Shown: positions 47,291 through 60,436, counted from the first letter of the stretch. The stretch is 64,000 bases of DNA from Brachycybe producta (GCA_036925085.1 JAUPFP010000046.1:255501-319500), one strand, 5' to 3'. Notes: generated by a model not told the origin, from the sequence alone. Program-made: numbers and translations.

Positions 47291-47854
47291 CGAAGGCGAT
47301 CTGCATCACCCGCAGAATTTTACTTCTCCAAACAAATAGAAAGCTAATTAGAGTTCCAAATTCTGTTTTGGATCGATTTCGTTAAATCAGAAGCAGCGGC
47401 CATGATTTTTTCTTTTTTTTTCTTAAAGAAAGTGACCACCAGACTTGTTTTTGTTTTCTTTTTTGAAGCTAACTTTTGAATTTTCTTTTGGTTTCGTTAA
47501 AGACAACGAAACCACGCGACGAATCGCGCGTTTCTTCTTCAAACGGTGAAATATCAAAAGGCAAATTCAATTTTATGCCGAGTAGAGATTTACATATTAT
47601 AAAAGGAAAATTCTTGCTCAAAATGGGTAATTGAAGCCCATTTTAAGCTTTTAACTAATTAATAATTAATTACACCCCAATTTCATGTTTTCATTGCTTG
47701 TTTTTTTTTTTGTTTCAAACATTTCTTTAAAAAAAAACTTCGCTCTTTACTTCCAAAAAAAATAATATTAAAACAATAATGCAGTTTATGGATTTACATA
47801 CTGCATTTAAACATCATCAACATTTGTTTAAAAAATAATCACACTTAAGTTGGG

Positions 47855-48225
47855 TTTATGAATAAGCTCATTTTCGAACTTTCCGTTATTTTTGTCTTTC
47901 GGGTGTAAAATTAAAAGCAACTAGAAAGTGTTTTAGAAACTAGAAAGGTAGCTCGATCATTTAAGGCTATTTTTATGATGAAATATTTTTCAAAATAAAA
48001 CAAAAATTAAAATTTGTTTGTTTAAAGTTTGGTTGTTTTCTCAAACCTGACATAAAAAGCTTATTTTGAAAGATATCGATAAGAAAATACCCCCCCCCCC
48101 CTTTTACTGACTGAAATGACCCTTAATTGACTGAGCAACCAACTTATAGTTTCTTTTAATTTTTCACCTGAAAGACGAGTAATCAATCAAGAGTTCGAGA
48201 GGCGCCGTTTACGCCTTTAAAAACT
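47855..48225. mobile_element. Family-A palindromic element
   Basis: TTTTAGAAACTAGAAAGGTA arm (about 47930), AAGCTTATTTTGAAAGATAT (about 48057), and a well-kept right end CAAGAGTTCGAGAGGCGCCG followed by TTTACGCCTTTAAAAAC. A C run (about 48091) interrupts the right half. Confidence 0.7.
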
Positions 48226-49909
48226 ATACTGGTCTATAGGGTGGGGGGGTGAGTGAATTTCGGTTGTTGGTTTTCCTAGTAATTAACCAAGAATTTTCAA
48301 CCCACTTTAACCGGTGTTAACGCATATGTGTTTGAAATCCCTACAATTATTTGCAATTTGAGCATGACATTTTTCTCCCTTTGACTTTTATCCTAAAACG
48401 TAAAAGGACGAGGTCTGTTTACGATTCTTTAAACTTTGCTCAGCTACCGATTTAGCTTTTCAGTTTTAAAGAGAGAGAAAGGAGAGAGACTTTAAGTGGC
48501 GAAATCGATGTTTAAATTTATAAATAGTTTTTAATCACCCGATTTTTTTTTTTACGAAAAAATGAAAGGAGTTGCGTTGAAATGTCAAAATACGTTTTGT
48601 CATTACCTGGATTTTTCATACAAATAAAAAGGGTAATGTTTTGAAATTTTTAAATAATGTACAGCAGAAACCGTTTAAGACGAAATGGGCAAGACCAGAA
48701 TGTATTTTATATGTTTAACGAATTATGTGTTAAATCAATTTTATGCCGTTCTATGGGATCGCGCCGAAATATATATTTCTTGTTATCCGATTTTTCGTGT
48801 TAAACGGATTCCACTGTATACTAATTTGTTTTTATTCGTTTTCGACTTCAAAAACTGTTCTTAAAAAAACGTCGAAAACTCACAAAACGTTTATTTTGAA
48901 AGATATCGGTCACGTAATTTGAATTTTATTCGTTTTTATAAAAACTAGTAAAATTTCTTCTAAGAGCCGTATTCTAAAACATTCCTTCCTTCGTCTTCAT
49001 CAAACAAAGTGAAACTGAAAAGACTCTCTCCATAGACTCACTTGTGGTGACTTTCGTCTTCTGTTTTAAGCTTAGCTTTATTTTAAGCAATCGCGTGTAA
49101 AAAAATCAATTTCGACGATCGATTCGGTTGTAGTCGGAAATCGGATAATCTTGTTTATAAATATATTTTTCTCGGAATGAGGCGATGGGGCGATGAGGCG
49201 AAACTTTTGCATGCATTCGGCGGCGACGACGGCGGCGGTCGTTCTGCCCCGTTTTCTCGTCTATAATCTAAAGCGAAAATATCAATTGTTCAAAGTGGAA
49301 TATTTAAGAAGCCTTTTTTTCGACGATGCATGCGACATATATCTCATTTTTAATTATTATATCTCTTTCCAACCTTAACCTGAAATCAATTACACAAATT
49401 CAATAAAATCTCGAGATTTTAAGAATTTATTACTTAACTTATTCAATATATTGTCTCTCTCTCTCTCTCTCTTTCTCGTGCGTCGAGCGATCGAGAAATG
49501 TCGGGTGGGGGGGTTTGAGGATCAAGCTTTGAAAACAAACAAAAACCGATTGATTTCGTGCCTTCAAACAAAAGAAAATGAAAAACGCGACGAATGACAT
49601 TTTTCAAAGTGAAATTTAAAAGATTACAAAAGAGATTCATTTGTAAATTCATTGTATTTTGCAAATAAGTAAAGGATGCAAGTCACAGGTTTAATCAAGT
49701 GGAGCTCGCAGCTCGCTCCCAAAATCTCCCTCTCCCTTAGAATGTGTCCAACCTCCCGGGACACTCCCCGCCCCAACCCCCTTACGGAAACCCAATGCAC
49801 GATTATTTTGCACAACGTCCCCAAATTTCATCATTTTGAGTAAAATTAATGTAACAATAGTAAAATTGACCATTATGTTGCAGGAGCAACCGTTGAGAAA
49901 CAATGCTTT

Positions 49910-50060
49910 TTTTTTTAGTAACTAGAACGGGTAACTTGAATCAGTCAATAGTAATTTTCATCTTATAAACCTGAAACCACCTTCTGAAAAAGCTTATTTT
50001 GGAAGATATCAACGTGAATTGAGCTACCCTTCTAGTTTCTAAAACCATTTTTTCAAATTT
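49910..50060. mobile_element. Short family-A element
   Basis: TTTAGTAACTAGAACGGGTA (about 49914) and TACCCTTCTAGTTTCTAAAA (about 50025), only about 130 bases apart, so an internally deleted copy. Confidence 0.7.
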
Positions 50061-50531
50061 CTCCCGTTCAACAATTTTTAAAACTTGTTTAAACGATTAA
50101 AATGTAAAACCAAACACGGAATATTTGTTCGTCATCTCAAGATGACTTTTTTTTTTGTCTCTTTCATGGATTCCAATCGTTGTTCGTCATTCTCGTGCCA
50201 AGTTTTCTTTCTTAATCAATCCTCATCAGCGATAATCATCCTTTTGTGTCCCGATGCCACTTTCACTCGCTTTGTAAAATACACAATTCGTTCTTTTCCT
50301 TCTCCTTTTTTTTTTTCTTCTCGTTTTATTAAGAAATAAAAGAATAAATTTCAAATCTAAAATAATTTATGAGATTTCAATTTTTTTGTTTTTGTTTAAT
50401 TTCACATTTTCAAAACCCAGACACATTTTGTTGCGTTCGAATAAAAACAGAAACGAGGGAGGAATAAAGACGAAAGAAGCAGAAGAAGACGAATAATTAA
50501 TAATAATAAAAAAAACTTAACTTTTAGCGAA

Positions 50532-53500
50532 TCAGAAATCCTTTCCCTTTCGTACGTTTCTGAAGAGCGCATCGGTCGACGGAAACTTTTCCGGATCGTA
50601 ATCTGCGTCGTCCGCTAGACGGCGCCCGATGCTATTGTGAAGATGATCGCCGAGTGCAGACTGAAGTCGAGGGTTCGATTCCAAGTCGCGAGTCACCGCA
50701 TCCATACTGGTCGTCGGCTGAACTCCGGTCGCGGCAACGGCTCGCTTCAGAGCATCGGGTAGAAGAGTCGAAACGTCGGTCGCAACGTGAAGGCGACTCT
50801 CGGCCATTACCTGGCGACAGGCAAAAACGAAACAGGTTCTTTAGTCGATCCATCTGCACCTTATAGATCGATTTTTCGAACCTTTCGGCGTTTTGATGGC
50901 ATACTCGCTATGTAAGCATCGCTAAACGGCCTCTGAGGCAACTGTCTTCGTTGTCGTTGAACGTCTTCGGCAATTATCGGAACCCAATCCTTCGAAAAAA
51001 GAAGAAAAAACGCATCAAAAAACGCCCGTCTGTCAACGTGGCGCTTTAAAACAAGAGAACCGACTGCGGGAACTGCGCCGTGCCACATCGTTTCGGACAT
51101 GGAAACATCGTCGTCGTCGTCTTCGTCCATCGGATTGGACGCAACGACGGGCGGAGGAGGAGGAGGAACGATGGGTATAACGACGGGAGTCGGATCCCGA
51201 ACCGTAGCTTCAGGTTCGTTCGCAATCGCATCCATCGCCTGAAACGACCGACATGATCACGAAAAAAACAGATACGAAGTTCGACAATGGGACCAAAAAG
51301 TTTTCCATTAGCATTCACTAGAAACGGCGATACTAGATAAGTGTTACGTGGCCACACTCTAGGAGCACCATTTTTTAAGGAAAAACCTTCCAGGTCCAAC
51401 TTCTAGATTTCCAATTTCGAACCTCGTCTAAAACTGCGACTGTTGGCTCCGTAACGACGGATCCGTTCGATCGGCCGTTACGCGCCGCTTCAGACGTTCC
51501 GACCACGTAGATGCGTATGTTGTCTTCGTTGATCGTCCAGTTAGCAATCATGGCCTGAACCTGCGCCACGCTCATTCCAGCCATCCAAGACTGAACTTGA
51601 GGACCGAGATCTGCCGACATCTGTCGCACGACGTTCCGAATCACTTGTTCAAAAGCGTCGGCTCCGTCTCTTAAACAATAGATATTAAGTCGAACAAATA
51701 AAGAAATGATCCGACGACAACCGACGTAGAAACAGCGCCCGAAATTATCTCCTACGAAACGACGAATAACGTGAAACAACGATAATGAAAATACGTTCGT
51801 CACGGGTTCCTAAAACCAGTGTTGGGATTAATTACTTTTCAAAATAATTACAATCAAAAGTGATGAGAAAAAGCAATAAATTACAATTTACGTTTCAAAA
51901 TTAATAGATGCAAATTACTAATTACTTAAAAAAGTAATTTAATGTTACTTTTAATTACTTCCCCAACGTGGTTTTAAAAAAAAAAAACGAACGAACGTTA
52001 AACGTACGATCGGGAGGCATTATCAACATCGTGAGCGTGTGAAGATAAGTTTCCCAAAAACGGCGTATCGTCGCCGCGTAATCAACACCCTCTCTAATTT
52101 GAACCGAACCCTAAAAAACAAAACAAAGAAAAAATGAAAACCGAACACTTTTGTGTAGAAATTAAAAATTTCGAAAGCAGAATGTTCGAAAAACGCACAA
52201 CGGCCTCGACCAACGAATTGGCCAGTTCTCCGGCAAATCTAGTCGTCGTGTTTCTAATCGAAGCGTAATCGTCGTTTCCGCTCGGCAACTGAGAACGGAT
52301 GAAGTGTTCCAGATGCGGACGGAGGCCGTCTAGAGGTTCGGTGCGTCCGGTGAAGACCTCGACAAACTCCTGAAGTGTCAGGTGACTCGCAATACACATG
52401 AGGAGATCGTTCAAGAAACCTAAACACGGAAAATAACAAAACCGATTAAGAAAGCAAATTGAAGCAAAACACCTTAATAAAGATGATTTTTAAACATTTG
52501 ATTCTCGCGATACGAATATATCCGAAATATAAAAACCTTCGGACTCTGTATGGGTGTAACCCGGCAACGAGCTCAAGAAATCGATTAAAGATGGAGACGA
52601 CGACGAAGAACGAGAAGTCTCGGCCTCACTCCCTAAGCCAACGGTCTAAAATAAACAATCGGCAACAGTCAAGTAAATGAAAAAGATTCGTTTTCTAAAG
52701 AAAAAAGAGATCCCGACTCTAAAGAACGACGAAATAATATGTTGAACGTTGGCCATTTCAGCATGTGTTTGATTCGACGTTGAATTCGAAGACGTTCCTA
52801 TAATCAAATGTAAAAATCAATTATCGATTTCATTAAATGCAAACTGTCAAAATGCAACCAACCGGTTGCACTAGAGGCCGTCTGAACGGGAATAGAAGGC
52901 GCTTGACCACCGAACAAAGTGGACATCATGTTAGCAACGAGTCCGGCAAACTGATTGTTAATCCCCGCATTTCCACCCGTTCCGCCTTGCTGCTGCTGCT
53001 GTTGTTGCTGCTGCTGTGGATTCTGGTGATGACCGACCACCAACTGCGCTGCGACAGGACGATGACGAAGACACGCATACATGTGACGAGAAGAACACGG
53101 AAGGAAAGGATCGAAACTGGGAACGTTGAATCCGGGAAATGGCATCGGAATGGTCTGAATTGGGCGAGACGTACTTCGAGTTTGTGTCGAAGTTGTCGGT
53201 TGCGTCGTCGTGTTACCACGAGCTTGACTCTGACAGTTCGTAGCTATTTTAAAAGATAAACGTTTCAAGAGGTAAAACACAAAAGTTCCGCCATTTCCTA
53301 CACCCCCCCCCCCCCCCCCACAAGATGCCGAAGTTCAACAAAAATTAACATGTTTTATGAACAGGTGATTTTCGAACTGTGGTTATTTTCTACAAACTTG
53401 TTCGAACTTTCAGCAAACTGCAAAAAAAATTCAGATAAATTTCTAAGAAATTTTAGTCGTTTTGAGTAAATTTCTAGTTTCTAAAGAAATTTCGTCACTT

Positions 53501-56500
53501 CCAGTCAATAATTTACGTTATGTTTTATCTAGTTTCTCCCATTTCAAATAGTTTTCCTCAATTTTTCTGTCTTTAAATATCGCGAGAAAACCAATCGAAA
53601 ATAAACACGATTTAAACGGACCCGCACGCTGAGGAGCCATTCCTGGACCAAGACGAAAGACTTGAGTCTGCCCAGGAGGCAAGACAAACGCAGGAAATCT
53701 TGAACCTAATTTGAAAATCATCAAAAAGACAAAAGTTAGATCGACTCCGTTTCAAAACGACCATCGAGAAAGTGAGAAGACGAAACGAACCGGTTCCCAT
53801 CGCCGACGGCATTCCATTAGCTTCCGTAACAACGGCGGCAGAAACGCTATCGATCGTGATCGAACCGGGACCGACTTCCATAAAAACGAAAGGATTCTGA
53901 GCACCAAAAAGGCCTGCTAATGGATTCTAAAGTGATTTCGTAAAAAAAAAAAAACAATTTCAAACAAATATCTAGGAAACGAAAAATAAGTGAAAGACAC
54001 TGAAACCTGAGTCGGATTTGTATTCGAAGTAGAAGTGGGAGCCGACGACGACGTCGAAAAATTAGAAGCAGTCGAAGAAGTCGTCGTTGTCGCAGTTGCA
54101 GAAGAATTACTGCTACTACTATTGCTACTGCTGCTGCTACTCGTGGTCGTAGGCCGAGTAGCATTTAACGTCGTAATTATGTTAATCGGAGCCTGAAAAA
54201 AAAAACAATTAAACGGTTACGGTCTTTTGACTCCATAAAAATCCGCTTGTTTCTAAACTTCACCGGAAATCTAACTGCGGAAGCGGCTCCCGGCTCCACC
54301 AGAACCGGAATTCCGGCCTGACCGATGGCTGTAGGTTGCATCATCATCAGAATACGAGAGTGAAGCGAACGAGGAGGCGGCTGAGAAAGATCGAGAACGA
54401 TATCGCTAACGGCGTGATAAGCGTGACTAAGAAAGTGCAGGACACGAGAGACGCTCGAGAAAGTGTTCTGATCGGCACTTCGTTCGTCCCGACGTCCCTC
54501 GTAATCTCGATCCTCTCGTACGATCGCTCTCAAGCGATCCAGATGAGGAGCGAATCGAGTGTGGAATGCGGCAAGATCGTCCAGTACGTTGGCCAACGCA
54601 GTCGCACGAGGAGGACTACAACAAAAACAAACGAGAAAACTGATAAACGACAACAGTTTCCAAACTGGAACGCAAAAAAAGATCGAAGACTAACGTCGGA
54701 ACTTGAAATCTGGCGTTGTTCGTATTTCTCGCATTTCCATTTGTTTCATTTCCGTTACTAGTCTGAATTCCGACCGAAGGTGCGTTTTCGGTTTCCGTAA
54801 CCGGATCCGTCGTAGGTCGTTCCGTAGAACTCGCATTCGTTGGAGTCGAGCAATCGGTTTCGGGTAAGTTAGCAGCGGCAGAAGCCGCAGCAAAAACGGC
54901 AGCAGCTGCAACACGAGCAGCATCCGCTATACCGGTTGCAGTCATTCCACCAGGAGGCGCCGCTCCCGAATCCATCTGTCTCAAAAACGGAGCGGCATCA
55001 CCTAAATCGATCTGAAACTCGTCCGTTTCGACATTGGCCTGAACGTCGGGTGCCGTTTCGGAAGTCGGCGTATCGTCGCCATCGTCTTGCGTTTGTGTTT
55101 CCGACGACGACGACGATTCAGAACGATTCTATAAACGAGTTCAAAGTTAGAAACGGTTGTAAAACGCTAACGAAATCGATTAAGAACCACCTGAAGTCTA
55201 GTAATCGATTCTCCGGCTCTTTGTATCATACTCTGAGCACTTAGAATACGTTGATTCGTCTCGCTTCTTACCGCTGATTGGCTCAGATTGATGTGGACGT
55301 CGACCGTCGAGCCATCATCCTAACGATAAAACAGAAAGAATTTCGAGACTCATTTTGAAACTCGAAGAATAAGGAGAAAGAAAAATAACCGATGCACGCG
55401 ACATGACAGTCGCATTCCTTCCCAATTCTCCCATTCCAGTTACGACTTGTTCAACAATCTGATGAACGTGATTCAAATCCATGACGTCAGACGGAACCGT
55501 AAAAGCGCCGAGAAGAAAACTGTTTCCATCATGAGCTCCGGATCGTTGAGATCTGGATGGAGACGGTGAAGTTCCAGCCGCCGACTGAGACGAACCGGTC
55601 GATGGACGATTCGATCCAGGAGGAGGTCTTTGAACCAAATGAATGACTTTCCCGTTAACATCTGCATTTTAATTAGTTAATAACAATTAAGATGAATCTT
55701 GTTTCGAGGTTAATTTCATCCTTAGAGACTCAAAAAAACGCAAAACATACAAAAATCTCCCTTATACAAGAAACGAATTTGCAGATTTCTTTTAATATCT
55801 TGTATTTTTCAAGCCTTCTTCCAATTTCCATCTACATTTCTAATTTTTTCTAGTAGATTTACATAATTTCTATGATTTGCTTTTTTCTTTACAGCAAATT
55901 TCGTACATTTTTACGTAAAAATTTCTAAGTTTCACGTTGTTTTCTGAGTTTACAGGAGAATTTTCGGCATGTTTTTACATTTTAATGACTGCCTAATTCC
56001 AATTTTTAGTTCTAACCATAATCGGATAACTTCTTTTCGTCTTGTAATACTCGGCCACAGTAAATCAAACGCTGTTTATCTGCTGTAATACCCTAAAAAC
56101 GTAATCACGTCGATTTTAAATGGAATCAGCGGGCCCCTCCAACTCTTAGTTATTCCCTGTCTTTCGTGCGCAAACTTCGTTGGAAACTGAAAAGTGTCTT
56201 AGAAACTAGAAAACTAGCTCAATCACACTTCAGGGCATTTTTCATGTTGATATCTTTCAAAATGAACTTTTTATGGGCAAACTCTAAAACGCAGAAATTG
56301 CAGAAACTCACATAAAATGACCCACATCAATGTAAAATTGCAGAAAACGCAGAAACTTATTTAAAAATGACCCGAATTAATGAGTTTCTGCAATTTGACA
56401 TTAATTTGTTTTATATTAAATAAGTTTCTGCAGTTTGTGCAATTTCACGAGCACCAAAGTAAAACGACCAGACATTAAGCAGACGATAGTTTGTTGTTTC

Positions 56501-57060
56501 ATTTTTGTGTATAAAAAAAAAGCTCATTTTGAAAGATATCACCATGAAAATACCCTTAACGTGATTGAGCTATTTACCTTTCTAGTTTCTAAAAAAAAAC
56601 ACTTTCTAGTTTCTCTTAATTTGACTTTTCTGAAAAACAGAAAATAATCAAGAGTTCGATATATAACATAATACATAAAATATAAGTAATAAATACAAAA
56701 ATGTAAAATTATTTCATGATTTCATTATGTTTCTAATGGTATAGTCCAGACCTGACTAATCGATCAACAACAAACCCCTAAAATTAATTAAAATTAATAA
56801 AAATATAAAATATTTCCAAAGTTATCTCACCACAGAATTCGCTATTTTGTCTTTGAACTGTTTGACGGTAATCTAAGAAACGTAATAAATGTAAATAATG
56901 AAGATTTTAAAGTTAAAACATTGAAAAAACGATCCCCATTTTGTCTCTTCTTCTTCAAAAAAAAAAATCTCACAAAATAAAACCCGTGAAATCTCACCTC
57001 ATCCGGAACAGAATAACTGTGATTTTGCGAATCTAACGTCTTCACCGTTAATTCGATCAT
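50532..57060 (-). CDS. BAG6: BAG6 / Scythe homologue
   Basis: Chaperone-like factor that handles tail-anchored and mislocalised membrane proteins. About 19 exons on the reverse strand, including 57060-56998, 56872-56831, 56092-56017, 55661-55390, 55319-55191, 55128-54695, 54615-54264, 54192-54007, 53926-53791, 53705-53622, 53243-52863, about 52797-52717, 52649-about 52535, about 52419-52201, about 52112-52012, 51667-about 51422, about 51240-51063, about 50993-50880, about 50812-50532. The N-terminal ubiquitin-like domain reads [13 protein letters not shown], then [18 protein letters not shown]. The middle is long and low-complexity (Ser/Thr/Pro, a ten-Gln run near 52990-53020). The C-terminal BAG-similar region shows [13 protein letters not shown] and [16 protein letters not shown], including a likely nuclear signal, and RDLESNP...[15 protein letters not shown]. 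All match vertebrate BAG6 order. Exon edges in 50812-52800 are approximate. Start: first Met before the ubiquitin fold. Confidence 0.93.
51823..51975. mobile_element. hAT-like MITE in BAG6 intron
   Basis: Starts CCAGTGTTGGGATTAATTAC and ends TTAATTACTTCCCCAACGTGG, giving short imperfect terminal inverted repeats, with repeated AATTACTTTT units inside. CAGTGTTGGG ends plus TAATTAC repeats are a known hAT-type MITE style. Confidence 0.55.
53345..53545. repeat. Degraded family-A remnant in BAG6 intron
   Basis: TTTTATGAACAGGTGATTTTCGAAC-like outer end and a lone CTAGTTTCTAAAG arm. Too diverged to bound. A C run lies just before it (about 53307-53321). Confidence 0.4.
56140..56660. mobile_element. 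Family-A element in BAG6 intron 2
   Basis: TCTTAGAAACTAGAAAACTA (about 56200), inner TATCTTTCAAAATGAAC. The middle carries a nested mirrored GTTTCTGCAATTT / AAATTGCAGAAAC segment (56290-56450). Right arm CCTTTCTAGTTTCTAAAA (about 56578), tail AATAATCAAGAGTTCGA. Confidence 0.7.
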
Positions 57061-57851
57061 CTTAATTAAAATAAAACAGATGAAAAATCGGTCATTTACG
57101 AACAAAAAAAACGACAACGAGAACAAAACTCAACCCCAAAACACGTAATGACGTCGAAACGATTACGATCGATTGTTAACGCCTGGCTATGACGCAATCC
57201 TTTCATTGAAGAACATACTAACATTTGCGAACACAACAAAAATGTTACATTAGAAAACCATAACTGTGACGTCATGAACTACTTGCAGATACCGCAACAG
57301 AAGAAAAAAAATAGTTCTTCTGTTTTACAGCGAACCTAGTGGTGAGTGCGTGCTTGTACAAGTGCTTTAAAAATCTTAAACGTTCCAATACGTGTGTATT
57401 ACACAAAAATAGGATGAGTGTCTTGCTGCGTGAACTGGTTCACATATTGTGTCCTTTGAGATGACGAAAATTGCTGCAAAAATATATACAAATTTAATGC
57501 AAATAAAAACATAAACAAGAAAATGTCCTTATGCTATAAATTAATATGATAGTTCCTAAAAAATGCATTAAACTTCATTATTTACAGCTATATAACTTAT
57601 ATAAGCGACCGAAATGTAGGACCTAAAAACTGACACAAGATGGCGGATTTAGATAGGGTTTTATGTAATTATATAGAAGAAAGGCTTGAAAGTATTGAAG
57701 AAATAGGTTGAGGAATCCAATTGTCGCAATCGGATGCAATAGCGAAATACGCATTTTATTACATTATTATTGCAAATCATAAGGGCAACAAGCAACAACT
57801 GTGTTATTATTAAAATAAAACAACTCCGTTAGAACGAAATTTTGTTTGAAA
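57061..57851. promoter_or_regulatory. Bidirectional promoter, BAG6 / EDF1
   Basis: Head-to-head spacer of 790 bases. YY1-like AAGATGGCGG at 57637-57646, about 200 bases before the EDF1 ATG. TGACGTCA-like CRE half or full sites occur near 57150 and 57270. A 5' non-coding exon for either gene may lie here. Confidence 0.45.
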
Positions 57852-58852
57852 ATGTCTGATAACGACTGGGATAAAATCACATATCTGCGCAAGAGGCAGC
57901 CAAAAGCTCAACAGCTCAAATCTCAGCAGGTAAAAAAAAATATTAATTTTATAAGAAATCTTCTCTTACGTTTGCAGATGCGTCCTCCTCCGTAAGCAAA
58001 CAAAAATGACGTCACACACATAGAGAGGGACGATGAGTACCTCTTGCAGTTGCGTCGTCTGTAAGACGCAAGCACTGATGCCGCAAACGCAACCGTAAGC
58101 AACACGAAATGTAGTGTTTATGTTTTGTTTTTGGACCGTTTTATAGGCAATAAACGCCGCGCAACGCAAAGGAATTCCGATTGAAACAACTAAGAAGTGT
58201 AAGAATAAGGACATCCTTTCGATTAAAAGCTGATTAGCCTCTATGCAGGGATGCTGTTTCGCCTTATTTCACAAGATACATATAACTTCCACAGCCCTCA
58301 GCTTGGAGGCTAGCGGCGCGTAATCGAAAGAATACACAGAATTAGTGATCGTCAGGGTTTTACGGTTAAAACTGTTTGTTGCGATTTCAGTCAATGCGGC
58401 GACCAATAAGAAAGTTGCGACTTCTTTGAACACTTGCAAACTGGACCAAGAGACGGAGGAACTGCATCACGATACGATTGGTCTCGGTATCGCACAGTTG
58501 ATCCAAAAACATCGCCAGGCGAAAGGATTCACTCAGAAGGAACTGGCAACGGTATAATTCAAATTGTAATCGTACGTCGTATTAGACGTTAAATATCTTT
58601 TTTTCGTTGTCCGATATAAGAGAGCCAACGAAAAGAGTCAAGTGATCAACGAGTACGAAGCTGGAAAAGCGATTCCGAATCAGGCCGTACTTGCTAAGTT
58701 GGAGCGCATTTTGGGTTAATATTCTCCCTTTATCAAATATTCCAAGGGTTCGATTCCTGGTAAAAATCGTCGTTTGTTTTCTCTTTACAGAGGTCAAATT
58801 ACGTGGAAAGGATAAAGGACAGGCTTTAAAACCGCCTGCAAAGGGCAAGTGA
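57852..58852 (+). CDS. EDF1: EDF1 / MBF1 multiprotein bridging factor
   Basis: Conserved coactivator that also binds collided ribosomes. Five exons: 57852-57929, 58147-58198, 58391-58551, 58621-58714, 58791-58852; 148 residues, as in human. The N-terminal MBF1 region (MSDNDWDKITYLRKRQPKAQ; ETTKK; TCKLDQETEELHHD) is followed by a helix-turn-helix domain (GLGIAQLIQKHRQAKGFTQKELA...INEYEAGKAIPNQAVLAKLERIL) and a basic tail (KLRGKDKGQ). All phases join exactly. Confidence 0.97.
58030..58080 (+). ncRNA. Candidate C/D-box-like RNA in EDF1 intron 1
   Basis: ACGATGA (near RTGATGA box C) at 58030-58036 and CTGA (box D) at 58075-58078, with an internal perfect hairpin TTGCGTC/GACGCAA (58050-58056, 58065-58071). 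No closing stem outside the boxes, so weak. Confidence 0.2.
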
Positions 58853-59319
58853 GAGGCGCTAACGAAACATTTGGATTACGGCGGCTGAGCACCAAACCGA
58901 CGGATTGTTTTGTGTGTTTGTGTTTTTTTTTTTTAAAGTCTCGATCGTCAGCCGCCACGGAAAAATGTCATTCAAGCCTCTTGCTCTCGATTAACTTCTT
59001 AGATTCTTTCACTTCTTTAAAACCGAGTGTTTTCTATGTTGTGTTAAAGAGAATAAAATAAAAATTATGTGTTTAATTCACCGATGTCACCTTTTTAAAA
59101 ATGCTTTTTCGTTTCTTATTATTCTGAGTAGGTATTGCATACGATGAATTTTTGACTTTTTTTTTAACACTTTCTTGTACTAATTGCAATGGAACAATTA
59201 AAAAGATCATGATATTAAAACGCAAACTTTTGTATTTTTCTTTAAAGAGATACATTTTAATTCTCAGAATTTAATTCCAAAAATCTACAATTATGACCAC
59301 AACATCCGAGACTCGTCCC
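58853..59319. other. Spacer between EDF1 and PSMB1 (tail to tail)
   Basis: EDF1 3' UTR with an AATAAAATAAA signal near 59051. AT-rich; nothing else seen. Confidence 0.6.
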
Positions 59320-60436
59320 TTAATCTTTTCTGAGAGAAAATGTTTCTTCCTTGATTCCATCCTTCGTAATAACATTGATCACGATCCCATCTCCGGTGTA
59401 AATGTCTCTTTCGGCGGCCGAAATGAAAACGTCCTTGATGAGAGCAACGGCTCTTTCTTTTGTGATCGGAATATGTTCGGCGTTTTCAATGTTTTTCAAG
59501 CCGATCTACGAGAAACAAATCAAACGATTTATTTTTCCGAGGCGTAAATCCGCTCTAGAAAATGTTACCTGGTTGTCGAGAAGAGGTTGTAGGAGAGCGC
59601 TCGAAGAACCGCCGGCTCTGAAATGTTCCTTTTCGCAATGTCCGACTGGATCGTAGCTGAACACGCAACCGTTACCATCGACATCGAGACCGGCGACAAT
59701 ATTCGAAATATAGTACGGAAAAAAACGCTTATGGTAGAGCATCGTAGACACCATCTGAGCGAATGCAGGAGTACTCATCTCTTTGTGATGTTCGTGTTCG
59801 TACATCTTTTAACAAAAAACAGATTATATCAATTATTTGACACTTTAAGACAAAGAATCGATTCGTTAAACCTTCATTTTGAATTCTGCAATCCGTCTGA
59901 ATGTCAGAATATCACACCAGCAACCAGAAGTTCCAAGTACTGTGTTTCCTGACCTAAATATGAAACAATACAAACATGAAACGATACAAAAAAACCGTTA
60001 TTTACATTTAACAGCCACAATACTACGTAAGTCAAAAAGAAAACACGGCCACACGTAGAAAAATACACTAAAAAGCATTTAAAAGGTATTTTCCAGCAGT
60101 TTTAAACAGCTTTACCATCCTCTTCTGCGAATTTCCGTGTTTTAGTCTGACCCAAAATATACGTTACATTTTGTGTAATTTCGATTGTTCTCTAGAATAA
60201 ATAGAAAAACCCGAACTCAAACGGGTATCAGATGCAATAACTGCGAAGTCCTCGCCAGCAACGGCGACAACACTCCTGCAAGAAACAATCAAAACGTGAA
60301 TTACAAACTAGAAAGTGCGTGCGTGAACCGTATTTTACCCTCCGTTATCCGCGTACGGACTGAAGTGAACTTGTCTCGGGCCTTTCTGCGAATATTCCAA
60401 CGAATTAAACGGAATTCCGGAGATACAAGACAACAT
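59320..60436 (-). CDS. PSMB1: 20S proteasome subunit beta type-1 (beta6)
   Basis: Non-catalytic beta subunit of the 20S core. Five exons, reverse order: 60436-60339, 60275-60168, 59953-59872, 59805-59569, 59505-59320; 236 residues (human 241). Landmarks: [92 protein letters not shown] and C-terminal SLRKD. There is no Thr at the mature N-terminus, as expected for beta6. Phases join exactly. Divergent from OSTC, with 175 bases between start codons. Confidence 0.97.

Larger units (their letters stand above)
47291..50531. other. Spacer between SCAI and BAG6 (tail to tail)
   Basis: Family-A elements at 47855-48225 and 49910-50060, GA-type microsatellite at about 49454-49472, C runs. No supported gene over about 3.2 kb. 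Short open frames here have no recognisable protein features. Confidence 0.6.

Noticed and set aside
49193-49378. Open frame upstream of BAG6 3' end
   Set aside because: No homology, start context or neighbour support; lies in a long AT-rich spacer.
58740-58770. GGGTTCGATTCCTGG resembles a tRNA T-arm
   Set aside because: The stretch upstream is an EDF1 coding exon and no acceptor, D or anticodon arm can be formed; treated as chance.
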